Part shown: positions 1-11,799 of the stretch, piece after piece
Numbering within the stretch: the stretch's first letter is position 1
How the letters are laid out: every line of letters starts with the position of its first letter
DNA from: Pontederia crassipes
Taxonomy: Eukaryota; Streptophyta; Magnoliopsida; Commelinales; Pontederiaceae
Reading direction: 5' to 3'
Length of the DNA stretch: 64,000 bases
Assembly (NCBI GenBank): GCA_030549335.1
Contig: CM060198.1
Span: 40,402,353-40,466,352 of the forward strand
Notes under the pieces: generated by a model
Told to the model about the DNA's origin: nothing
The model's database searches: none
Seen by the model: only the letters and a program-made list of their open reading frames with translations
Position numbers and translations under genes: made by a program

Positions 1-36
1 TGATTAGATAGAAAATATGTTCATCAACTCAATACT

Positions 37-172
37 TATAAATAGTGGCTGAGCGTATTACATGCATCAAACTCTTTTCAATTTCAATAGATTTGGAAAA
101 ATATATGCCGGCAATAATTATAAATAGTGCCCGAGCATATTACATGCATGAGGATCTTTTCAATTTCATTAT
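37..172. repeat. Tandem duplication, period 82 bp
   Basis: Two similar units start at 37 and 119, both opening with TATAAATAGTG and sharing CATATTACATGCAT-like and CTTTTCAATTTCA blocks. They differ by scattered substitutions, so the duplication is not recent. It lies in AT-rich DNA that may belong to the Athila-type LTR on the right. Nothing coding is seen in the first 800 bases. Confidence 0.7.
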
Positions 173-179
173 AATACTC

Positions 180-1240
180 CTCACGACAACTTAGTCCAAG
201 ATGGGGGGTTTGTTTTATAAACTTTTTATCGCTTATGAGGGCTTACAATTATGATATTGGGGATCATTATCAATAAGGGAACATAAAATGTCATGGATAG
301 GTCATGTCCCAACCTCTTGGTCTGTATGATGTGATTGATGAATAAGATTGTCCTCTCAACCAAGGAAAATTGATGTCGAAGAACTAAAAGTATTCGGGCA
401 AAACAAAAGAAAGTTCGAAGAAGTAGGAACAAGGAATGCACATATTTAAAATTTAACCTCCCTTTGAAGTAACTTAATTGTAGCCCGTCGTCTTGGTGTC
501 TTAGACTAAACAACGAGTAACAACACCATCTCATGCATGGATGAATGAAATCAACAGAACAAGAAGTGCAACATTGTTAAAAATAGGATTCTTTAAAAAC
601 CAATAAAATGGTAAGAATTGGATAAGCAACAATTGCATGACATTAAAACATAAAAGTGATATGTTTAGAAATGACATTCCATCCACATTCTCAGCATAAG
701 TTGATTGTTTAGCTGCTCATTAAACAAAGAACAAAGCTAGCATCCATATTCATAACTACTAAAAATAGTAAAGAAAATAAAAATATAGAGACGATTGTAG
801 CTTGATTCGTCCACCTCTACGTGATTCCCAGCTGGTCGTGAAATTGGCTGAGAAAGAAAGAAAGAAAGAAAGAAGAGTCCACTGCAATTCTTTATCCTTT
901 TCTACCACATTTTTGCTTTTTGGAAACTTCTTGCAGTTGTAGAAAAGGAATATGTAGACTATCAGTATCAGGACGCTTGTTTATCTTCTAGTGGCAAGCT
1001 ACTTCAAAGGATGGAAAAACCTCCATCTGTCCATGTGCCCTCACTTGACTCCTTGCATAGTATGCCATGATTCTATTCTCCCATCAATTCTTTCGCCTCC
1101 AAAAAATTTTCATGATTAAAAAATGTTGTAAATACGTAAGAAATGAAAAAACAGCAATATGTCCTAAAAATATCAAATTTCTACTTTTATGATGTAGAGA
1201 AGTTTAGAAAAATGAAAAATCCACAATTCTGAGCATAAAT
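180..1240 (-). mobile_element. Probable continuation of an Athila/Ogre-type 3' LTR
   Basis: This AT-rich, non-coding stretch lies on the far side of the hAT-like insertion from the LTR start near 3616. Read on the minus strand, the sequence just left of 1241 would join that LTR start smoothly once the insertion is removed. That continuity is inferred. The outer LTR end is not identified, so the left border given here is arbitrary. Confidence 0.4.
851..875. repeat. (GAAA)n microsatellite
   Basis: About six GAAA tetranucleotides in a row, seen directly. It sits in the probable left part of the Athila-type LTR. Confidence 0.9.
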
Positions 1241-3528
1241 TATGCCAGAGCAAACCAGGGTTCGAGTCCGAGTTCATCTTGACCCGGATCCGACCCGAGT
1301 TTTATTGGTCAATTTTTTGACCCAGTTCCAGGATCAGGTCTGACCTGAAAATCGAGAATAAAATCGGGTTTTGTAATCGGGAATAATAAAAAAAATTGCA
1401 TGGAGAAGAAATCAGTCCAATTTCAAATATTACATATAGCAGCATAACATGCATTTGACAGCTAAAATATCAGCTACATACGTCAGCACATATAAGTTTT
1501 CAAACTAAGTCTACATAATTGAGTCATCTAACAACTCAATTGTACAACATTTCATAGATAAATACATCTAATATGAGAGTTGCATACTTAAAAGTTGGAA
1601 AAAGCAAAAGCATCTTGACATAATTGCTACTATGAAATAAGGATGTGAAACGACATCTAGTAGTGATCAGCATTACGTGGAGGAGGTCATACCAAAGTGG
1701 AAGATCGTCCTAGCAAAAGATGTCATTGATTTTGCCTTCAAAAATCCATTAAAGCGTGAAGAGGCACATCCCCTCTAGTTTTTCATATACTATCAATCCA
1801 AACAAGTTATTGGTAGAAAGAAAAAAAGTAATAGGATAAATGTGTTTACATTTGATTTGAGTTGAACAAAACCATAGTAATTCACCAAAATAATAAGATG
1901 CAAGTCATATCCAGCTGCAATGAACACAAAAAATGAAGAAACAATTAGTATATGACATATGAGAAATGTATAATAATATTATAGGAAAAAGTTCGCATAC
2001 TCACAATTCAAAGAGTTAATTGTCTACCATCATATGATCCAATGTTGAATTTGAGGGTCCAACTTGAGTAGTTCCGATAAGTTCTACATAAATGTCCAAA
2101 ATACCATTATTAATAAAATGACTAACAATATAAATAAAGAGACATAATATTCAAACATACTAATTGATTTTAACCTTTAATTATATTGTTAGTGACCTCA
2201 AATTAATCAAAATCTTCCTAAACTTTAAAATGTAATAACGATATCCAACTTTGTGTGCACACAAGAGTTCTGCAATTTTTTTTGTGATAGAGAACTCCTA
2301 AAGAAATCAAGAATGCATCATCCAATGCTGAAGACCAGAATGGCCAAAACATCATGTGCCATTAGAGAAAGAATAGTATAGTTTGTGGAATTGTCCTTCC
2401 ACCAATTTAGGATATCAAAATCCCCTTCGCCCTCACAAGGTTCCATAAAAATATCTCTCAATTTTATATTTGTTATCAGTACTTCTTTTTTTTACCTTTT
2501 GTAGCCTACTCCATTGATGAATCCTTGTTATCTTCTCATCAACATTTACTTTTTCAACCCCATTTGTAGAACTTATATTCACCAGTTGATAGTTTGAGCC
2601 TTGATTGACTTCCTGTGCATAAAATTCATACATATGGTTCAACGGTTCATTCATAGAAATGTTCGAGTGCCATATATAGTAGGGAAAAAATGAATATCCA
2701 TTAATATGGCTCATTTCGTTAACCTGGAAGACAACATACAAAATATCAACATTAAATCAATTTGTTACTGCAAAATCATGAAATACATATTATTATCAAT
2801 GACTAAATCATAAATTCTTGCAAAACACAACATTCTCCAACTCAATATAAAGTTAACACAAAGATAAGATCAAGTGACGAAACTGTGAACTCCAAATGGA
2901 AAGGTAACAAAAACATGTAAATTATGCCTGAGTGCACCATCATTAGTGCAAGATAATCCAAGTTATAAGAAATAAAAGATTGAGTAAAGAAATCAAACCT
3001 TCAGTCCGTGGCAAAGGGGCAGAGATATCGATGCGCCGTTCGCTAGAGAAGCGGAGCAAGAGTCCAAGCCACTGCGGTCTCCGACACGGGCGGCGGTGCG
3101 AATGAAGATGAAGCGGAAGCTTAGGGACGTGTTTCAGGCAAAGGAGAGCGATCAGCGACTACGACCAGAAGCAGTGGCGGCAACGGGCGGGGCAGCGGCG
3201 CACCACACGGTCGAGCGGGCAGCAGCACACCGCACACTAGGGCTAGGGATTTCAATTTTACTGTGGTCTGCTAGTTATCGGGTCTGCCAGGTAGCGGGTA
3301 GTAGCGGATAGCATGAAAGATGACCCATTTATATTATAAAATAACTAGAAACCTGAGCCGAGTCAGTTTTTTTAGACTGGATCCGGTTCTGACCAAAACC
3401 CACTAGGTTTCCATAACCTTGGATCTAGTACTGGACTGAATATAATTTGTGTCGGGTTTATTTCTCTGCTGACCGAGCTAGTGCGGACCAGCGGTCAATT
3501 GGGTCTACCCGATCCATGCTCAGCCCTA
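1241..3528. mobile_element. hAT-like DNA element, degenerate
   Basis: The right end reads, on the minus strand, TAGGGCTGAGCATGG followed by GGTCGGGT-like sequence, a common form of plant hAT ends. The left end, TATGCCAGAGCA, matches it at 9 of 12 positions and is also followed by GGGT/CCGACCC-rich sequence. Both subterminal regions are rich in CCGACCCGA-like runs. A GC-rich patch near 3000-3310 contrasts with the AT-rich core. No hAT transposase or BED finger was recognised, so it is probably non-autonomous. No clean 8-bp duplication was found: GCATAAAT on the left and ATAAACAT on the right. It interrupts an Athila-type LTR. Confidence 0.5.
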
Positions 3529-3616
3529 ATAAACATGCGTTAAAATATAGAAAAATAGGAATAAAATGCATGGTAAATATAACAAAAAAGTGTATATAAT
3601 TTCTCCACATTAAATA
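3529..3616 (-). mobile_element. Start of an Athila/Ogre-type 3' LTR (minus strand)
   Basis: On the minus strand the purine tract AAGTTTGGAGG is followed by TATTTAATGTGGAG and then AT-rich LTR-like sequence with CATGCATTTTATT. The text before it reads CTTGAGGACAACCAAAATG, closely resembling the conserved GAGGACAAGCAA...AAGTTTGGGGG block before Athila/Ogre 3' LTRs. The LTR is cut after about 90 bp by the hAT-like element. Confidence 0.65.
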
Positions 3617-3627
3617 CCTCCAAACTT
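3615..3627 (-). other. Polypurine tract of the Athila-type element
   Basis: The minus-strand purine run AAGTTTGGAGG sits directly before the putative LTR start. In LTR retrotransposons this tract primes plus-strand DNA synthesis. The match to the Athila/Ogre consensus is by recognition, not alignment. Confidence 0.6.
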
Positions 3628-5910
3628 AACATTTTGGTTGTCCTCAAGAAAAAATTATAAACTTATGATAAAAAATTGTGAAGGTTAAACCAATCCCATT
3701 ATGATACCAATCAATCTCCTCGGCCCACAAAAGTCATCAAGTGTGAGCATCATTTACCAATTTTTAACTCATCCTTGACTTGAGACCACTGAAGTACATG
3801 GCTCCATGTGTGACATGCCAGGTCACCTGTGCAGCTAACCAGTTTCGTCACCTCCTTAGACCCATGCAGTTTTCTCTAACTTACAAGGATCCTAGAAGAT
3901 CTACCAGATTAGGAGAGCTATTTTACTATATTGACAACTACTTCTACATGCAATCACTCTTATTTTTTTATTTTTCACCTTGTTTTTTCCTATTTACACC
4001 TTGCAACTATTATTTCAATTGTGATATGAGAAACTAAAAATAAAAGCATATTTCCTTCTAATACAAACTTTGCCTTCTTTCGGGAATATTCGACTTGGGT
4101 GTTAGAAGTGCCAAAATGACTCACTCCTACCCATCTCAAGCGAGATGATAGAGGAGTACTTACTCATTTCTCATTGTCTTCCCTACCATTTCGTTTGGAA
4201 ATACTCTAGCAAGGTGCTTGAGTTATTTATTAAAGAAAGATAAAAACTATTTTCCAAGTCACAAAAGAAATAATTAGAACAAATGCGGACAAAATTTTAA
4301 CTTATGGAAATTTAACATATGAGCTTCCTATACAAAAATCGATCACAATTCAGGATAATGCAGGAGAAATAGGTGCAGGATCTAAGGTGGGATTATGACA
4401 AGAGTCAAATAACACAATCATGACTTGAGTCTCAAATCAGGGAATTAGTTATATCTTTAAATTTCTCTTTAGGGATGCTCAAAACAAATTATTCCGAGAG
4501 CTAAAGTGTCAATGATACTCTTAATGTTTTCTAATTGATACTTGAAAATAAAGCAGGAGTGTCTATACATGGTTTTCAAATCAAGCATATAGAATAAAAA
4601 ATAGAACATTTTAGAGACAGTCATGATGATCAGAAAAAAATTGTGCTTTCAAACATCAACGGTACTTACTAAAAAAATAACACATTTAAAAATAAAAAGT
4701 ATATTGACTCCCCCAAATTTAAACTCAACATTATCCCTAGTGTTGGTTCAAGCTGGAAGAGACTCTACTTCAAATTTTAGGTGGGAAAGTTGGGGCAAGT
4801 GCTCTTTCCCTAGTTTGGCATCTTGATTCAATAAGTGTAGTTGATCTTACTCTTCCTATATGCACAAAAAAATATTTATCAGCACACATGGTCAATTTTG
4901 ATAAAAATAAAGTAAAGCAATTAAGAGTATTATAAGTGTGGAGCTCACTATCAATTAGTTTGGGCTTTTGATTTTTGCAAAAAAAAAGTTGGGTTGTCTT
5001 CCAATAAGCATCGTTGTTTATAGTACTAGACTAGACTTGGTGTCTTAAACTCATGTGTATCTTCCAAATGGTGGGCCTTCAGTTGGTAGCGAACATACTT
5101 GAACATATTCCTCTATCAAATACAATTATGTTGGGTCATGTTTCACTCTAAAGAGATTTGTCCAATTAATATTCAACATTTTGAATCAACTTGTGACCTC
5201 ATTTGAATGATTGACTTTCATCTTCAACTTGTATCACTCCTCATTCAAGTTGCTTTTTCCGTTCCAGACTTTAACTTTAGACTTTTCATAATGTGTAAAT
5301 GACATTTTTAGTCTTGAATATGATTCACCATGTATAACTCCTACACTCATTGAGTGTAAATAGATTCTATATTGTCATCACTTATGTAAAGACACTTGCA
5401 ACTCACTCAACTTCAACAATTCATCCTTACATATAACTTAGAGTCTTTAGGATCTTCATCATGTTTCAGCAATTATTTCTTCATTTGCCTCTTTAGAAGT
5501 GTGAGTGATGTCAACTTTTTGAACTTTTGATTTTCATCTTCCTTTTCAATGACAAGGTGACTTCCTTCAAATTTTAGTTTCTTATTTTCCTCTAAGCAGT
5601 CTTTATCTATTGAAAGAATCCCTTGTTGGCTTGTGCAGAAAATGTCTTCAGCATATGGACTAGTGGAATCAAGCGGACAAATGAAGTCACATGTGGTTGT
5701 AGAGGTAGTTTAGTAGTGTTCAACATTCTTATCCTAGATTAGAATTTTCATATCTTCACATAACATCATTTCTTTGTCCAGGGTAAGACATTCTTGTTGT
5801 CGATCAGTTGCATGACTATCCTTTGAAATGGTTTTTATGTGCTGAGCTGCGACCTTCTTTTCAATTTTCTTCACTTCCTCTAGAGAGTTGATATTTTCAA
5901 TTTTTTTGAG
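3628..5910 (-). mobile_element. Degenerate internal region of an Athila-type retrotransposon, pol missing
   Basis: Read on the minus strand, the right end (5497-5910) is the same gag-tail sequence that recurs at 13437-13855. Close downstream, at 4979-5035, comes AAACAACGATGCTTATTGG then AAGACAACCCAACTTTT, a degenerate form of the GCTTGTTGGGAGGCAACCCAA signature that follows pol in Athila-like elements. About 450 bp separates the gag tail from this post-pol mark, so protease, RT, RNase H and integrase are absent and this is a deletion derivative. The remaining 3628-4970 is AT-rich 3' non-coding DNA leading to the polypurine tract. Short open frames here are not conserved and are not called. 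Confidence 0.6.
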
Positions 5911-5986
5911 AAGATAAAGGATGTGGGCCAGGTGCTCACATCCATTTTTTATTCATTATAAAAACTTGTATCTATTACAACATAAC

Positions 5987-8900
5987 TTATAATCTCGCCC
6001 ACTCACTCGCCAAGTTTCTAGCTACTATTAGAATGTTATCAACATAATACTTTTCTCCCTTGAAAATGCAATCATTGCGTTGTCGCCATATCACCCATAA
6101 AATCACAATTGTTTTGATTCGTTGTCTTTTTGATACATATATGTGTAAATTGTTACCATGTCTGCCTTGTCTAAATGATTGCCAGAATGCTATCACAGAG
6201 CTCACATCCAGCCAATCACATCCAAAATCCTGCCATGTCCTTTGTGCTATTGGGTAGCTGAAGAAAAGGTGATCTATATCCTCCAAGTTGTCATCGTAGA
6301 AGACACAAGCAGTGTTCATTCTTGTAGACCATTTCATTCTATACTTCTGAGTAGGAAGCCTGTTTCTCCTCAATAACCATGCAAATACTCGAATACGCAT
6401 AGGAACTTTAATGTCCCAAAGGAGTCGACAACCTCTTTTAAGCTCTTCATCTATGGTGAAACTCTTTAGGTCCAGAGTTTTATAAACTGTTCAAACAGAG
6501 AAATGACCAGCTCTCCAAATCCAAGAGTCTTCCCTTATGTCATTTATCCTATGTCCCTAGAGACGCTCCATTAGTGCAAGAAGATCCTCAAGCCGATTAT
6601 CAGACAGGTGGACTTTTAACCATGGGGTCCATACACCATCACTGAGAAAGTTGCCTAACCAATATTGAGCGGCTACTACTATTTAGCCTCAGCTATCGCA
6701 TAAAGCCTTGGAAAAGAGATTGATAGTGATTCCCCGGATGGCCAAGGATCCATCCAAAATAAAAAATCCTTTCCATCTCCTAGTGTCGCCTTAAAGAATG
6801 GTCTAACTCATGGCATAACTGTCATAAGGCTTCTCCAAAACGATGAAGCCCCTTGGGTAATTTCTTACCTCTGTTCCCATGAAAGCATTCTGCCATAACA
6901 TGCAGTAATAACTAATAGCCAAATATCTTGCCTCGACCCCATTATTAGAGCCACCCACTTTGTCATTAAAGTAGTGTTCATTGTCCGAAGATCTTGAATC
7001 CCTAATCCTCCTTCTGACGTTGGTCGACATATTTCTGACCAGGCCACCAAATGCATCCCTCTGCCTACAGTACCTTTGTTTTTCCAAAAGAGGCCTCGAC
7101 GAAGTGAATCAATCCGTTGGATGACACCTTGAGGCATCCAAAAAATTGACATATAGTAAATAGGGATGGATGATAGGACTGACCACACCAGGATCAGCCT
7201 TCCTCCAAGTGATAATAGCTGTGAGCACCATCCTTCAAGTCTTCTTTCTACTCTGTCAACCATGGGATTCCAATCTCGAGAGAGTAGCCGACCATCAGTG
7301 AATGGTAGGCCCAAATATGTGATGGGAAGTGAGCAGATGGTTGTCTCGAGTTCCATTTGAGCATCTTCGGGCCTCTCCATCTGTCACGCCGAAAGGGATG
7401 AAAGATAATTTGGAGTGATTTATTTGGAGCCCGGAGAAATCACCAAAGATGTTAATGAACATTGCAAGCCTCCTTGTCGTTATGATCGATCCTTAATCAG
7501 CATACTGCAATATACGTATGATTGTACCTTGCTCTGGGATCGAAGAAAAGCCTTTGAAGATGTTGGCTTCGCATGCCAAAAATGTGCATCTTGCTAGTGC
7601 ATCTGCTGCGAGAACAAAGAGCATAGGTGCTTGGGGGCATCCTTGACGAACCCCTCGTTGTGGTTGGATTCAACCCCCAATCGGGCCGCCATTAATTAGG
7701 ACTGAGAACGAGACGGTGCATACACATCATTTCATCCATGCTATCCATGTATGTGGGAAACCTCGAAGGTGAAGGGATCTCCATAAAAGAGACCAATCTA
7801 GCGAGTCATACGCCTTGGAGAAATCAACTTTCCAAAGGAAGCCACTTGTATTTGTCCTTCTACAATGTGATATAATTTTAGACGCCATAGTGAAGCCATC
7901 CATAATTGATCGTCCTGCTAAGAATGCAGTTTGTACCAGATGCACGAGAGAACCCAACACCACTCGAAGATGATTCGCTAAACCCTTGCCACAAGCAAGT
8001 AAATAGCATTTGATAGCACGATCGGTTTGAAATCCTCCGCCCGCTATGCTGCTGATTTTTTGGGGATGAGAAAGAGGAAGAATTTATTTATTCTATCAAA
8101 ACCCATGTTTGCTACTGCAAATTATTGCATTGTTTCTTGACGTCTAGGCCTACTACATTCCAGAATTCTTTGAAGAAAAAAACTAGAAATCCATCTGGAC
8201 CCGACGCCCCATCACTATTAAGGTCCTTCAATGCTTGAGCGACTTCTTCCTCATTGAAATCTTGCTCCAAGGCAGCTGCTTGGTCAGCTGAAACTCGAGG
8301 CAACAGCCCGCCATCCCACAACCACCCACGGTGCCCTCCTATGTGTGAGCTCTTTGAAGTAATATGCCATGGCAGCGCCAACATTGTCTCTCCCTATGAC
8401 TTCATTCTCTCCCACTATGAGTCGATCTATATAGTTACTTCGGCGACGACCACTTGCATACATGTGGAAGAACCTTGTGTTTGAGTCTCCTTCCCTCAGC
8501 CAATTTTGCCTTGACCTCTGTCTCCATTCCACTTCTGTTTTGCGATCTTCTACTGCCACCTCTTCTTGGAGACTTCTTTGTTTTGCAATTTCCATGGTTG
8601 TGAGTTCTCTGTTATCTTCAATTTGATGTAGCTGTGAGATGGACCTATTCTCTAAAACCTTCCTCCATAAGCCAGGCCCTCTCAAACTTGAAATAAGAAC
8701 CAAAAGCTCCTCCTTCATTGGATTGACATAGGATTGGTGTGTGGTATGAGGAAAGCCTGTCCATGGCCTTGGCATTCATCAAGGGAAATTCTTCTAGCAT
8801 TTCTATAGATCCGAGGAACCTATCCAATTTAGATCTTGCATTTGGTGTAGGGGATAAGGTTGGCATCTCCAAGTGTATATGCAATTAGGAGTTGGGTAGT

Positions 8901-9427
8901 CGGCAAATCCTTGTTCATTCATAAAGTCCCTAAACCCCTCAGAGCCTCTATCTCTGTCGCCTCTTGTCTTTGGTATGTCTGTTACTTCCAGGGTGACATT
9001 AAAATCCCCTCCTAATAACCATGGGATATCCACAACCAAAGATTGCAGCCGGTGCAATTCTTCCCACATCTCCTGACATCGAACTTCTGTTTGTGGCATA
9101 GATGCAAGACAAAAGGAAGCTCTTTCCATCTGTTCTTCTTGATAGAACCACTGAGATTGCTGTCATTCCAATATGTTCTTCTTTCAACTCAAATTTCTCG
9201 TCCCTCAAGCCAATCATGCATCCTCCTAATCTCCCCTCCGCATTCAAGGTGCTAAAACCACTCAACATTGTCCCACCTATCTGTTGCCAGTTAGTGGAGT
9301 CACAGTGTGTCAGCTTTGTTTCCTACAAACATACAATATCAACTCCCCACTTCACCAAATATCTTCCGAGTGTTGCTCACCTGCCACCATCGTTCATCCC
9401 TTGCACATTCCATGTGAGGATTTTCAT
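5987..9427 (-). pseudogene. LINE ORF2: endonuclease, reverse transcriptase and zf-RVT, broken
   Basis: ORF2 of a plant L1-type LINE, which encodes the nuclease and polymerase for target-primed reverse transcription. The start MKILTWNVQGM at 9427 is the usual APE-endonuclease opening; VDIVCLxETKL follows, and GGDFN and a TW motif lie near 9000-8890. The RT begins near 8330 with EEEVAQALKDLNSDGASGPDGF, has KVDFSKAYDSLDW near 7830, and continues through LGLPFTDGRLLSRDW to 6865. A zf-RVT segment (RIRVFAWLLRRNRLPT, then C and H residues) ends the frame at 5987. In-frame stops and frameshifts are frequent: the YADD box reads YAD followed by TAA at 7495-7493, and the endonuclease, RT and C-terminal parts lie in different frames. 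It cannot make an active enzyme. The 3' end near 5940 has a short T run on the plus strand, consistent with a decayed poly(A). Confidence 0.9.
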
Positions 9428-9889
9428 TTGTGAACTGTTTGGGCGCCAATTGACATTGACCTTGTACTAACCCCCAATGGTCCTTGTGCTCTTGTCTTGG
9501 ACCTTCCTGGGCGCCACTTTGCATGAATTGCTTCTGCAACCAGGTCCATCTCTTGTAAATTGATGGGGTCCCTTGTTCTCAATGTGTCACAAGACTCTTG
9601 CCACTTTGTCAATTGTAGGGTTGCTGATGGTGATTCATTCTGAACTGCTCCCTCTTCAAAGTTGGGTCCCTTCACCTCGTCATCAGATGAATAAAAACAA
9701 ATCCTTGCTCTCACTTCTGAAGTACCCTAGATGCTGCTCATGGTGGGTGTGTTGAGTCTGTACTCACCCTCAACACTTTGGTTCGAGCGGTGTGGCTAGC
9801 CCAATTTCACCTTCAGGTGTGTCAGAGATGCCCCCATATGTGTCAATCACCACCAACACATCCTTTCCTTTTTTATTTTCTTCTTGTAC

Positions 9890-10040
9890 CACCTGAGGCA
9901 GATCCTCCTTTCCCTCTTTATTTTTGTGATGTAGATCCTCCTTTCCTTTTTTATTTGCTGATCGTATCACCTGAGAAAGATCCTCCTTTCCCTTTTGATT
10001 TTTGTGATGTAGATCCTCCTTCCCTTTTTTGTTTTCCTTT
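9890..10040 (-). repeat. Coding minisatellite in the LINE ORF1 linker
   Basis: GATCCTCCTTTCCCTTTTT-like units recur at least four times on the plus strand, with TTTGTGATGTA spacers. On the minus strand they encode alternating KKGKEDLHHKN and KGKEDL(S/P)QV repeats. The higher-order period is about 90 bp. The frame is open through the repeats, so they probably expanded while ORF1 was coding. Confidence 0.75.
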
Positions 10041-11467
10041 GCTTGAATCAGCAAATCCATCAATGATATCTCTGCTGATTTCATGCCCTTTCCTTCCCTC
10101 TATGTATTGCTCTTCTCATCTGGTTGGTGTGCTGGCAGATGTTTGACAGGGGAGTGCACAATTAATTGGATGGAATTGCCCTCATTATTGCTTGCCAGGA
10201 TTCGTGGGATCACAATCGCATCATCAACTTGCATCATCGTCCTTCTCTCCATCGCAGGACGAAAGCTTCCAACCACGATTTCACTCTAGGACCTGCTATT
10301 GTTCTTCAGCATTTCCAGCTGGACCTCATAGGTGTAGCCTCCATCCTTGAGGTGTATCGTCACTGGAATGGTCTTCTCCATTGTTACAGAAATCAATACT
10401 TGAATCTTGCTCAGGTCCCAGTGTCCACAGAGGGAAAGATGACGTCGCATAGGGTGGCAAATGGAGTGACCATCGCTGCTATTGTTTCAGTGCACCAGAG
10501 ATGTAGCAGAACACTATGGAGAAGGATGTTGATTCTCTGCCTTGTCACATCTGTCCTTCCACCTTCCTCCTTGGACCATCGGCGAAGGTGCATTGCTTGT
10601 CCATATGATAGTTTCATTGGCATCTTCATTAGGCTCTCCAGTTGACCTACTGATGCCATCCAGAGTAGGAAGGAGAATTCTGACAGCCTAGACAATTGGA
10701 AGGTCTCTAGTTGTGGCATCTTTTCTGTGGTTGCCAATCGCACGACGTCCATGGTAAGATTCCCTTTCTCCACAAGTTGCCCTGCTGCACAGTTCCTTAA
10801 CATCTCCAATTATGGTTGACACTACAAGAAAATGGATCTTTAATGACCAACTATTAACGTCGAGATAAAAAAATGGTCATTAAAAATAGTCAATAGTGGC
10901 AAAAAAAAATATGGACATTATTAAACACATTATTAGCGAAAGAGAAAAATACTCATCTCAGAAAAGTAAATTTCGGCCGTTAAAAGTGATTATTAATGTC
11001 CATTAAATTTTGTCGTCATTAATTATTTATAAATTAAGATCAAGTAGGCATGCAATTAATATTTTATTTGGCGGGAACTAAACATTTCCCTCCAGTAATT
11101 TCTCAGGCAACATCAATTTTAAAAAATAAATTAGTTTATGCATTTAGTTAACTTAATTACATGTGATAAAATCCAATAGAAAGAAAAAAAATCGTTACAA
11201 AATCTATTAGAATTTCTCCCAATTATTTTTATAAAATTTGAACATAAAAACACAAATTATTAGTGTTTTATAAATTTAAATTCCATAAAATAAGGGGAAA
11301 AATTTTTAAAAATATATATAAAATAATTTAACATTCATAAATTAAATAAATAGAAAAATGAATTATTAAAAAAATTACAATAGAAAGTTACACTATAATA
11401 TAAAAAATAAAGACAAAATTTAGTTATTAAATAAGTAGAACAAAATAAACATATGTACAAGTGAATA

Positions 11468-11519
11468 GTCCCACATTGAAGATACTAAAAAAGTGAAAGC
11501 AACACATCCTCTATAAAAT
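11468..11519 (+). promoter_or_regulatory. snRNA-type promoter-like pair (USE and TATA)
   Basis: GTCCCACATTG closely resembles the plant U-snRNA upstream sequence element RTCCCACATCG. TATAAAAT lies 33 bp downstream, near the spacing of Pol II-type plant snRNA promoters. No recognisable snRNA follows. The same motif pair turns up in many plant repeats, so it may be a captured or fortuitous promoter. Confidence 0.35.
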
Positions 11520-11589
11520 GGGTTTCAGAAGTAGGCAATGGGCTAACACAAATTTTGATTTAAAATAAAATTTTTAACTTAATCGGTTC

Positions 11590-11799
11590 ACTCAGATCGA
11601 TTTTGGTCGGTTCTATCCGGTTTTGGCCAGTTCTATCCGGTTCTTGACCGGTTTGAAATGGTTCAAAATGGTCAAATCTTCACTCTGGTTTTAGGGGTGA
11701 TTCAAGACCATTTTAGTGACCAGTTGATGGTCCGATCGGTCAAACTGATTGGCCCGATCTGGTCAAATCGATCGGTCCGGTCTGGTCGTAACAACATTG
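11590..11799. repeat. GGTCGG/CCGGTT-rich segment ending in CAATGTTGT (minus strand)
   Basis: This patch contains repeated CGGTTCTATCCGGTT, GACCGGTT and GATCGGTC units and ends in ACAACATTG. The segment at 13270-13439 has the same organisation and ends in ACAACACTG. On the minus strand CAGTGTTGTCAC resembles a common plant hAT end. Here it may be an older hAT-like end nested in the CACTA MITE. A left end was not found. Confidence 0.4.

Noticed and set aside
226-534. 102-codon open frame on the minus strand
   Set aside because: No recognisable domain and unlike any family I know; it sits in AT-rich repeat DNA.
1259-1269. GGTTCGAGTCC, a perfect tRNA B-box word
   Set aside because: No A-box at the right distance, no cloverleaf around it; it lies in the GGGT/CCGACC-rich end of a hAT-like element.
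2433-2741. 102-codon open frame on the minus strand inside the hAT-like element
   Set aside because: No transposase motif; composition like the surrounding non-coding DNA.
3096-3311. 71-codon open frame with Ala/Arg-rich product
   Set aside because: Explained by the GC-rich patch of the hAT-like element; no domain.
10083-10645. Plus-strand open frames opposite LINE ORF1
   Set aside because: Shadows of the minus-strand LINE coding sequence.
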